Of a stretch of DNA of 5,412 bases, positions 1 to 5,412 are shown piece by piece. The notes beneath the pieces are model-generated. The model was given only the letters and a program-made list of their open reading frames with translations. It was not told where the DNA came from and searched no databases. Position 1 is the stretch's first letter. Every line of letters starts with the position of its first letter. The position numbers and the translations under genes are program-made. The stretch comes from CAZTXD01 sp964617995. GTDB taxonomy: Bacteria; Actinomycetota; Acidimicrobiia; Spongiisociales; ZC4RG35. The stretch is taken from the NCBI GenBank assembly GCA_964617995.1, contig CAZTXD010000192.1, positions 1 through 5,412 on the forward strand. Reading direction: 5' to 3'.

Positions 1-2
1 AC

Positions 3-668
3 CAGTGGGCCGGGCCCGCTATCGGGACCGGGACGATCAACGCCTTCGTGCGCCGACTCCAGGCCTCTGTACGCCATCTCGGACGTCTGATCCGGGCCGA
101 CGTCCCCGACCCGGAGCGGCACCGTATCGGCCTCGAGGACCAGGTCAGCGTGGTCGACCTCCACAACCTCAACGACCGGGCCAAGCGATTCGTGGTCGGG
201 GTCACCCTGAAGCGAGCCTTCGAGGACAAGGAGCGCGCCGGTCAGAGCGACGAGTTGCTGTTGGTGGTGCTCGACGAGTTGAACAAGTACGCCCCTCGCG
301 AGGGATCGAGCCCGATCAAAGAGGTGCTCCTCGATATTGCCGAGCGGGGCCGTTCGCTGGGTGTGATCCTGATCGGAGCGCAGCAGACCGCATCTGAGGT
401 GGAGCGGCGGATCATCGCCAACAGCTCGATCCGGGTGGTGGGCCGGCTCGACTCCGCCGAGGCGGCCAGAGAAGAGTACGGGTTTCTGCCCGGGCCACAT
501 CGGCAGCGGGCCACGATCGTCAAACCAGGCACCATGATCCTCAGCCAGCCAGAGCTCCCCGTGCCACTGGTCCTGGAGTTCCCCTTTCCAGCATGGGCCA
601 CCCGCGCCTCCGAAGCGGTACCGCCCATCGACCGCAAGGGACCCGAAGACCCCTTCGAAGACCTCTGA
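3..668 (+). CDS. herA: HerA-type ATPase/DNA translocase, C-terminal part (5' end outside window)
   Basis: The reading frame is open from the left edge; 221 C-terminal residues are visible and the P-loop half lies outside. A GTG at 48 is in frame, but coding clearly continues upstream of it (IGTGTINAF), so it is not taken as the start. Visible marks of the HerA/FtsK-type RecA fold are a hydrophobic strand ending in a Walker B acidic pair (VVLDELNKYAP, D91-E92 of the visible part), then a GRSLGV helix, a strand ending GAQQT (Q127-Q128, sensor-like), and a VVGRLDS strand with a conserved-type Arg (R148). The end has the small beta region usual for the family (PGTMILSQ) and an acidic tail, DPFEDL. 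Family knowledge: HerA forms hexameric rings that pump DNA and activate NurA in end resection. Finding sbcD, sbcC and a NurA-like gene downstream supports this role. Another HerA/DUF87-family ATPase is possible, since the N-terminal HAS-barrel domain cannot be seen. Confidence 0.85.
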   Translation, partial: QWAGPAIGTGTINAFVRRLQASVRHLGRLIRADVPDPERHRIGLEDQVSVVDLHNLNDRAKRFVVGVTLKRAFEDKERAGQSDELLLVVLDELNKYAPREGSSPIKEVLLDIAERGRSLGVILIGAQQTASEVERRIIANSSIRVVGRLDSAEAAREEYGFLPGPHRQRATIVKPGTMILSQPELPVPLVLEFPFPAWATRASEAVPPIDRKGPEDPFEDL

Positions 669-669
669 G

Positions 670-691
670 CCCTCGCTCTCAGCGAGGGTTT
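670..691 (+). terminator. Hairpin with short T-run after herA
   Basis: An 8-bp perfect stem (CCCTCGCT 670-677 with AGCGAGGG 681-688) closes a 3-nt loop and is followed by TTT at 689-691. It begins 2 nt after the herA stop codon. The T-run is short, so termination may be weak or factor-assisted. The hairpin overlaps the last codons and the stop of the convergent globin gene. Read on the minus strand it has no T-run after it, so it is more convincing as a herA terminator than as a globin one. Confidence 0.6.
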
Positions 692-1053
692 GCCGAACCG
701 GCCTCGACAACCGAGCCCTGGAACGCCCGATATCTCCCGATGATCTGGCGCCGGTCGACGTCTTCGACCCCGAACCGCTCCAGACTGACCTCGAGGAGGT
801 CGAGCATCTCGGCGAAGTCTTCCTCGTTGATCCCGAGCCCGTGATGGGCGCGCTCCACATCGGCCGCCTCGTAGCCGGGCTCTGCCCCCATCACGGCAGC
901 CAGGAACGCCGATTGATGAGCCATCAGGCCATGGACGTCGACACCGTCGAAGTATGGGGAGAGCCTCGGTGACCTCAGCACCGCCCCGTAGAAGTGCGAC
1001 ACGATCTGACGAACACGTACCCGCCCGTACTTGTCGATCATGTTCTCGGGCAT
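679..1053 (-). CDS. glbN: Group I truncated haemoglobin (trHbN-like)
   Basis: This 124-residue protein has the 2-on-2 globin pattern. By remembered ungapped comparison with Mycobacterium tuberculosis trHbN (Tyr33 B10, Phe46 CD1, Gln58 E11, His81 F8), the equivalents are Y22 in the HFYGAVL segment, F35 in LSPYFDG, Q47 in MAHQSAF, and proximal haem ligand H70 in AHHGLGI; all spacings match exactly. The Tyr/Gln distal pair typifies O2-binding group I proteins that turn NO into nitrate, so NO detoxification is the likely role (inference). There is no tryptophan at all, so the G8 Trp of groups II and III is absent. The E15 tunnel-gate Phe of M. tuberculosis trHbN is Leu here (L51), and the N-terminal pre-A extension is missing. 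The ATG at 1053 is preferred over an in-frame ATG 4 codons later because a TAGTCT box sits 7 nt upstream, fitting a leaderless start. It is a cytoplasmic protein, convergent with herA and divergent from sbcD. Confidence 0.92.
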   Translation of the reverse strand: MPENMIDKYGRVRVRQIVSHFYGAVLRSPRLSPYFDGVDVHGLMAHQSAFLAAVMGAEPGYEAADVERAHHGLGINEEDFAEMLDLLEVSLERFGVEDVDRRQIIGRYRAFQGSVVEAGSANPR

Positions 1054-1060
1054 GCTTTCC

Positions 1061-1066
1061 AGACTA
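1061..1066 (-). promoter_or_regulatory. Candidate -10 box for the globin gene, leaderless
   Basis: On the minus strand TAGTCT fits the actinobacterial -10 pattern TANNNT and is followed by exactly 7 nt (GGAAAGC) before the ATG at 1053, so transcription would begin at or next to the start codon. The purine-rich GGAAAG is only 1 nt from the ATG, too close to serve as a normal ribosome binding site. The best -35 at a 17-nt spacer (TTAGTG) is poor, which is common in leaderless promoters. Confidence 0.45.
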
Positions 1067-1094
1067 AAGGATCACTACTTCAGCACTAACCATC
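1062..1094. repeat. Three 11-bp-phased ACTA words, possible operator
   Basis: ACTA occurs at 1063-1066, 1074-1077 and 1085-1088, an exact 11-bp period, so all three lie on about the same face of the helix. The second and third units share CACTA and the first has GACTA; outside the core there is little conservation. On the minus strand the words read TAGT, and the first is part of the globin -10 box. Tandem 11-bp direct repeats are typical of OmpR/PhoB-type response regulator sites, but this is a short pattern and could be chance. Confidence 0.25.
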
Positions 1095-1127
1095 TCGATG
1101 CTCCGCGAATCTGTCGGGGTCGATTCC

Positions 1128-1133
1128 TACGCT
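1128..1133 (+). promoter_or_regulatory. Candidate -10 box for sbcD-sbcC-nurA, leaderless
   Basis: TACGCT matches TANNNT and lies 8 nt before the GTG start of sbcD at 1142. No purine-rich ribosome binding site is visible between them (CTCGTGTT), so initiation on a leaderless mRNA is the simplest reading. No clear -35 hexamer is seen at 16-18 nt spacing. This would be the promoter of the whole three-gene operon. Confidence 0.4.
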
Positions 1134-1141
1134 CTCGTGTT

Positions 1142-2260
1142 GTGAAGGTCCTCCATACCTCCGATTGGCACGTCGGGCGCCGGATCCGGGGAAGAGATCG
1201 CTCCGAGGAGCACCGTCAGGTGCTGTCCGAGATTGCTGTCATCGCCGCCGAGCACCACGTCGACCTGACGGTCGTTGCCGGCGACGTGTTCGACACCTCG
1301 TCGCCGACCCCGGCGGCCGAGGAGATCGTGTGGCGGGCCCTCCTCGAGCTCGCCGCCGTCGCTCCCGTCCTGGTCGTGTCGGGCAACCACGACAGCCCGG
1401 CTCGACTCGATGCCGTCGCCCCGCTGCTCGCCATGGGCCGGATCACCGTGGCCGGTGCTCCTGCCAAGCCGGAGGAGGGGGGCTTGGTCCACCTCGAGGA
1501 CATCGGGGTCAAAGCGGCGATGCTCCCCTTCGTCTCTCAGCGAGGGATAGTCAAAGTCGAGGACATGATGGGTTCCGACCCCGACCAGCACTCCGGTCTC
1601 TACGCCGATCGGGTGGGTCGCATCGTGGCCGCCCTCACGGACGGCATGACTCCTGACACCGTCAACCTCCTGGTCAGTCATCTAACGGTCTTCGGGGCGG
1701 AGCCCGGTGGAGGGGAGCGAATCTTTGACTACGCCGTGCCCGCCGGAGTGTTCCCCGGCCATCTCAACTACGTCGCCCTGGGCCATCTCCATCGCCAGCA
1801 GAAGGTCCCCCACTCCGGTCAGGTCTGGTACTCGGGCTCTCCTCTGCAACTCGACTTCGGGGAGGTCGATGACCGCAAAGGGGTGCTCCTCGTTGACACC
1901 GAAGCGGGGAGACCGGCCCGGGTGACCACCATCCCCCTCACCTCGGGACGCCGGCTGATGACTTTGCGGGGCCGTCTCGAGGAGGTGATCTCCCGGGCCG
2001 ACGAGACCGGAGAAGCCTACGTGAAGGTGGTCCTCACCGAGAAGGGTCGGGTGGGTCTGGCCGACGAGGTGCGCGCCGCCATCCCCGAAACCGTCGACGT
2101 GGTGTTGGAGAGCCCGGAGCCGTCGAGGCGGCGGGTCCGGGACGATCGGGAGAGCCTGGCCCCCGGCGAGGCGTTCCATCGCTACCTCGCCGAGCACGAC
2201 CAGGACGATCCCGAGGTCGAGGAGCTCTTTGTCGAGCTCCTCGAGGAAGCGTTGCAGTGA
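1142..2260 (+). CDS. sbcD: SbcD/Mre11-type DNA repair nuclease
   Basis: This 372-residue Mn-dependent nuclease subunit works with SbcC to process DNA ends and hairpins. All calcineurin-type phosphoesterase motifs are present: SDWHVG (D8, H10), AGDVFD (D48), SGNHDSP (N82, H83), VSHLTV (H180) and LGHLH (H215, H217). The capping domain follows from about residue 265, and the acidic C-terminal helix (from about 355) fits the region that docks on the base of the Rad50 coiled coil. Length is within the usual range. The start is GTG 1142 because it gives the standard family N-terminus, MKVLHTSDWH. The frame stays open upstream to 1031, but that extension is not family-like and would run into the divergent globin gene. 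It is the first gene of the operon, and its stop overlaps the sbcC start by 4 bp. Confidence 0.97.
   Translation: MKVLHTSDWHVGRRIRGRDRSEEHRQVLSEIAVIAAEHHVDLTVVAGDVFDTSSPTPAAEEIVWRALLELAAVAPVLVVSGNHDSPARLDAVAPLLAMGRITVAGAPAKPEEGGLVHLEDIGVKAAMLPFVSQRGIVKVEDMMGSDPDQHSGLYADRVGRIVAALTDGMTPDTVNLLVSHLTVFGAEPGGGERIFDYAVPAGVFPGHLNYVALGHLHRQQKVPHSGQVWYSGSPLQLDFGEVDDRKGVLLVDTEAGRPARVTTIPLTSGRRLMTLRGRLEEVISRADETGEAYVKVVLTEKGRVGLADEVRAAIPETVDVVLESPEPSRRRVRDDRESLAPGEAFHRYLAEHDQDDPEVEELFVELLEEALQ
2243..2249 (+). promoter_or_regulatory. Ribosome binding site for sbcC
   Basis: GAGGAAG lies inside the sbcD coding end, 7 nt before the GTG at 2257. This is near-ideal spacing and decides the sbcC start, which overlaps the sbcD stop as GTGA. 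Confidence 0.75.
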
Positions 2261-4632
2261 GACCTCTCAGCATCACCCTCGAAGGCTTCTCCGCCTATCG
2301 GAGGCGCCAGACCGTCGATCTCGAGACCGCCGAGTTTTTCTCGTTGTCGGGTCCCACCGGATCGGGGAAGTCCAGTCTGATCGATGGGATGATCTTCGCC
2401 CTATACGGGCGGGTGCCCCGGCTCGGCGCCCGCGCGGTGGCGCCGGTCATCTCCGCCGGTTCCGACCGTGCCCGGGTGTCCCTCCACTTCGAGGTGCGAG
2501 GGGAGCGCTACGTCGTGTCGCGGATCGCCGAGCGCACTGATTCCGGAGCGACGGTCCGCGAGGCGCGGCTCGAGAGCGGCGAGGGGACCCCGATCGCCAG
2601 CGGCGCCGGCGAAGTGACCCGGGCGGTCGAGGATTTGCTCCGGCTTCGATTCGAAGACTTCACCAAAACCGTCGTGCTGCCCCAAGGGGATTTCGCCCGC
2701 TTCCTCAACGCGGGGAGCCGGGAGCGCAGGGACCTGCTCCGCGACCTCCTTGGACTCGACGTCTATGCGCGCGTACGCGACCTGGCTGCCGAGCGGAGGG
2801 CAGAAGCATCGGGCAGGGCCGCCTCGGCCCGCAGCCAGCTCGAGTCGCTCGAAGTACCCACGCCCTCCGACCTGGAGGCCGCCCGGGAGCGGATGGCGGG
2901 CCTCGAGACACTATCGAAGGAGATCGGCGACCGGCTCGAGGAGCTCGAGGATGCCGAGAACTCGGCGGGAAAAGCCGAGAATGAGCTGGAGTCCCTCGAT
3001 GAGGCCAGGCGACGACTCGGGGACATCCAGCCGCCACCCCATCTCGATGAGCTAGACGAGCGTCTGCTGTCGGCTCGGGAGGCGGAGTCGCTGGCCACCG
3101 AGGCGCTCGACGCCACTCATGCCGAGGTGGCACGTCTCGAAGCCGAGATCGACACCCTCCCCAGTGAAGAGACCATCGCCAACGTTCGGGCGGCCCACGA
3201 GGAACTGGTCCGGGTCGATCAGCGCATCGGGGGCCTCGATCTCGAGTCGGCGCGTTTCTCGCTCGAGGCCGCCGAGGAGACACTGGCGGCCTCCGAAGCC
3301 CGACTCGCCCACGCCGAGAGCGCCGCGGCGGCGGCGCGGGTCACCCACGCCGCTCACACTGTGAGCGAAACGCTCGTCGTGGGCCGACCATGTCCGGTGT
3401 GCGCCCAAGAGGTCGAGTCGATCCCCGACTTCGAAACCCCGCCCGGGTTGGACGAGCTGGATCGTGATGTTGCGGAGGCCAAAGAGGCCGTCGTCGTCGC
3501 CCGGGAGGGTCTCCAAACGACGCGAGCGGGCGCCACCGAGGCGGCGGCGCGCAGTTCGGAGTTGGCCGAGCTGCGCTCCACACTCGTCGAACGGTTGGCC
3601 GGGGCGCCCTCGCTGGAAGAGCTCTCCTCAGACGAGGCGAGCTTTCACGCCTTGAGACGTTCCTTGAAGGAGACCCGAGCAGAGCTCGAAGGTCTCGAAG
3701 GTGCCCTCAAGCGAGCCCGTCGCGACCACGAGGAGGCGGCCGAGGCTCTCGCCACGGTGGGCAAGGCGTTGCGCCAAGCCCACGTGCTGGTGGCTCGACT
3801 GCCCGGCGTGGAGCTCGATCCACCGAGCTCGGGCAGCGACGACCCCATCGTCGAGTGGAAGGAGTTCCTCACCTGGAGAGACGCCGCCCTCGACGACCTC
3901 GACGATGAACACCGGCTCCTCGTCGCCCGGCTGGAGCGGGAACGAGACCGGGCCTCGTCGCTGCGCGACGGCTTGGTGGCCCGTCTCGGGTCGGTGGGCC
4001 TGTCCGCCGAAAAGCCCTACGACGTCACCGTGGCCCGCGAGATGGAGGTGGCTCGGAACCACCTCGCCCGGCTCGAGGAGGCCACCGAGCGCGCCGCCAC
4101 CCTCGACAAGCAGCTCGGTGCCGCCTCTCGAATCGAGGCGCGTGCCGGGGCTCTAGCCAATCATCTCCGCGCCAACGGGTTTGAACGCTGGCTGATGGCC
4201 GGGGCCATCGCCGGCCTCGTCGGCGGGGCAAACGAACTGCTCGCCCAGCTCTCGGGGGGAGGCTTCTCGCTCGAGGCGGACGAGGAGGGCAGCTTCCGCA
4301 TCGTCGACCATCGCAACGCCGATGAGCTCCGCGAGGTGGCCACGCTGTCCGGCGGGGAGACCTTCTTGGTCTCGCTGGCTTTGTCACTGGCTCTTGCCGA
4401 AACCCTCTCCGCAGCCGGGGGCGGAGGTCTCGACGCCATCATCCTCGACGAGGGGTTCGGAGCCCTCGACGAGGAGTCTCTCGATGTGGTGGCAGCTGTC
4501 CTCGAAGAGCTGGCGGGCCGGGGGTTGATGGTGGGTGTGATCACCCACGTCAAGGAGCTGGCGGCGCGGGCCCCGGTTCGCTACCAGGTAACCCGGGAGC
4601 CCGAAGGGTCGACCGTGGAGATGATGGAATGA
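2257..4632 (+). CDS. sbcC: SbcC/Rad50-type ABC ATPase with zinc hook
   Basis: This 791-residue SMC-like ATPase is the partner of SbcD; ATP-driven closing and opening of its heads controls access of DNA ends to the nuclease. In order: N-terminal ABC half with Walker A GPTGSGKSS (residues 32-40) and Q-loop LPQGDF (Q143); first coiled-coil arm about 176-370, rich in Glu, Leu, Ala and Arg; zinc hook CPVC (C379, C382); second arm about 395-640; C-terminal ABC half with signature LSGGE (697-701), Walker B IILDEGFGALD (D731, catalytic E732, D-loop to D738) and switch His H764 in VITHVKEL. Every ATPase motif is intact. At 791 residues it is short for SbcC (E. coli is about 1,050), mostly through shorter arms. 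It overlaps both neighbours by 4 bp (GTGA before, ATGA after), implying coupled translation and balanced subunits. Confidence 0.97.
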   Translation: MRPLSITLEGFSAYRRRQTVDLETAEFFSLSGPTGSGKSSLIDGMIFALYGRVPRLGARAVAPVISAGSDRARVSLHFEVRGERYVVSRIAERTDSGATVREARLESGEGTPIASGAGEVTRAVEDLLRLRFEDFTKTVVLPQGDFARFLNAGSRERRDLLRDLLGLDVYARVRDLAAERRAEASGRAASARSQLESLEVPTPSDLEAARERMAGLETLSKEIGDRLEELEDAENSAGKAENELESLDEARRRLGDIQPPPHLDELDERLLSAREAESLATEALDATHAEVARLEAEIDTLPSEETIANVRAAHEELVRVDQRIGGLDLESARFSLEAAEETLAASEARLAHAESAAAAARVTHAAHTVSETLVVGRPCPVCAQEVESIPDFETPPGLDELDRDVAEAKEAVVVAREGLQTTRAGATEAAARSSELAELRSTLVERLAGAPSLEELSSDEASFHALRRSLKETRAELEGLEGALKRARRDHEEAAEALATVGKALRQAHVLVARLPGVELDPPSSGSDDPIVEWKEFLTWRDAALDDLDDEHRLLVARLERERDRASSLRDGLVARLGSVGLSAEKPYDVTVAREMEVARNHLARLEEATERAATLDKQLGAASRIEARAGALANHLRANGFERWLMAGAIAGLVGGANELLAQLSGGGFSLEADEEGSFRIVDHRNADELREVATLSGGETFLVSLALSLALAETLSAAGGGGLDAIILDEGFGALDEESLDVVAAVLEELAGRGLMVGVITHVKELAARAPVRYQVTREPEGSTVEMME
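4617..4620 (+). promoter_or_regulatory. Ribosome binding site for nurA
   Basis: GGAG within the sbcC end stands 8 nt before the ATG at 4629. Two nearby ATGs (4621, 4624) are out of the nurA frame, so this site and the ATGA overlap fix the start at 4629. Confidence 0.6.
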
Positions 4633-5412
4633 GATTCACCGTAGAGGCCTGGGACTCGGACTACGGGGCACCCACCGACGCCGAGCTCGACGACGCCAGC
4701 CAGAACGTCGACGTTGGCGTAGAGGTGAGACCCGAGGATTGGCGGCCGCTGCTTCCTGAGACCGATCCGGTGGAAGATATCCTCTTCGTCGATGGGGTGA
4801 GACGGGTGGACGCCACACTGTGGATCGAACAGCCGCCCGACTTCCCCGGGTTCGCCCTCGCCGCCACCTATGCGGCGGGAGCAGTGCGCTGCAACGGGAT
4901 GGCCACCATCGAGGAAGCCGAGGTGGAGCGGGGGCTGTTCACCTCGGCTCCGGCTTCCGATGTCGACACACCGGTGGGAACCTACGAGGTGAAGTCGACC
5001 AAGGGGACCACCGCCGAGGAGCTCTGGCTCGGCATCCAGCAGAGGATGGGTGCCCTGGAGGCCAGCGTGACCCGGCGGGCGGGAGGAGCGGAGCTGTTAG
5101 TCGTGGACGGCCCGCTGTCCCACGCTCGCGACATCGAGAATGCCGTCGGCTACATCAAGACACAGAAGGTGCAGTATCTCCCGCTCGAGTTGCGTCAGGT
5201 CCTCACCTCGTTGCCCGCCGGCTACCGCACACCGCTCTTCTTGACCACCACCGGCTGGAGCCGCTTCTCCTGGTACCTGCGTCTGGCCAACCATGCCGGG
5301 CCTGCCGGAGGCCTGGTCCGCTGCGAGGTCGACGCCGACACGACCTCGGCCGATGCTGCCCGGGTGGCGACCCGGGTCAGCGCCACGCTCCCCAGATACG
5401 CCTCGGCCCGGC
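4629..5412 (+). CDS. nurA: NurA-like 5'-3' nuclease, N-terminal part (3' end outside window)
   Basis: The frame is open from ATG 4629 to the right edge, with 261 residues visible. Family knowledge: NurA is a Mn-dependent, RNase H-like nuclease that pairs with HerA to resect DNA ends. Supporting marks: a strand ending in an Asp (ILFVDGVRR, D55) fits the first catalytic aspartate; a second hydrophobic strand (ELLVVDGPLSH, D160) fits the second; GYIKTQK (K177) just after fits the conserved NurA lysine region; and an aromatic/Arg strand (SWYLRLA, about 225-231) precedes an acidic VRCEVDAD strand. No signal peptide or membrane segment is seen. The first 45 residues are acidic and not recognised. 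The D55-D160 distance is longer than in archaeal NurA, so this is a diverged member. Placement directly after sbcC, with herA nearby, strongly supports the call. The remaining C-terminus, which should carry the last conserved motifs, is not visible. Confidence 0.78.
   Translation, partial: MRFTVEAWDSDYGAPTDAELDDASQNVDVGVEVRPEDWRPLLPETDPVEDILFVDGVRRVDATLWIEQPPDFPGFALAATYAAGAVRCNGMATIEEAEVERGLFTSAPASDVDTPVGTYEVKSTKGTTAEELWLGIQQRMGALEASVTRRAGGAELLVVDGPLSHARDIENAVGYIKTQKVQYLPLELRQVLTSLPAGYRTPLFLTTTGWSRFSWYLRLANHAGPAGGLVRCEVDADTTSADAARVATRVSATLPRYASAR

Noticed and set aside
48..668. GTG at 48 as a real start for a short ATPase-like protein
   Set aside because: The frame stays open to the left edge with protein-like sequence, and a start here would remove the P-loop half needed for an ATPase.
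1107..1126. Inverted repeat GAATC-N10-GATTC upstream of sbcD
   Set aside because: Arms are only 5 bp and do not extend in either direction. It does not match the actinobacterial LexA pattern (CGAAC-N4-GTTCG), so it is not called as an SOS operator.
1535..1546. 12-bp word TCTCAGCGAGGG repeated from the hairpin at 677-688
   Set aside because: The second copy lies in sbcD coding sequence and has no partner arm or T-run; most likely coincidence of composition.
1682..2197. Long minus-strand open frame of 171 codons opposite sbcD, and similar ones opposite sbcC (for example 2705-3283)
   Set aside because: Long antisense frames are expected in high-GC genes; the plus strand carries complete, motif-rich proteins and these frames show no recognisable domains.
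1..5412. CRISPR array, tRNA/rRNA, insertion sequence or other mobile element
   Set aside because: No spaced repeats, transposase-like frames, terminal inverted repeats or RNA gene signatures were seen; the window is densely coding with ordinary repair genes and one globin.

Overview
High-GC bacterial DNA, most like an actinobacterium. This is inferred from the strong G/C bias at third codon positions, GTG starts, and start codons that lack a Shine-Dalgarno site but sit 7-8 nt after a TANNNT box, as in leaderless actinobacterial transcripts. The window is almost entirely coding and carries one DNA double-strand-break processing locus interrupted by a haemoglobin gene.

Layout: (1) 3-668 (+), the C-terminal part of a HerA-type ATPase, cut off by the left edge. 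A perfect 8-bp hairpin with a short T-run follows its stop codon. (2) 679-1053 (-), a group I truncated haemoglobin, convergent with herA. (3) 1054-1141, an 88-bp divergent intergenic region with a candidate leaderless promoter for each side and three ACTA words spaced exactly 11 bp apart. (4) 1142-2260 (+), sbcD, the Mre11-type nuclease. (5) 2257-4632 (+), sbcC, the Rad50-type ABC ATPase with a CPVC zinc hook. (6) 4629-5412 (+), a NurA-like nuclease cut off by the right edge. The last three genes overlap by 4 bp each (GTGA, then ATGA), so they form a tightly coupled operon.

Together the genes give the four components known from archaea as the HerA-NurA-Mre11-Rad50 end-resection set. Mre11-Rad50 recognises and opens DNA ends, and the HerA translocase works with the NurA nuclease to degrade one or both strands. 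In this window nurA is joined to sbcDC rather than to herA. herA lies upstream, outside the operon, beyond an opposite-strand globin gene whose product would be expected to bind O2 or NO. The protein families are secure for sbcD, sbcC and the globin, strong for herA, and good but less certain for nurA. The functional link of the globin to repair is unproven.
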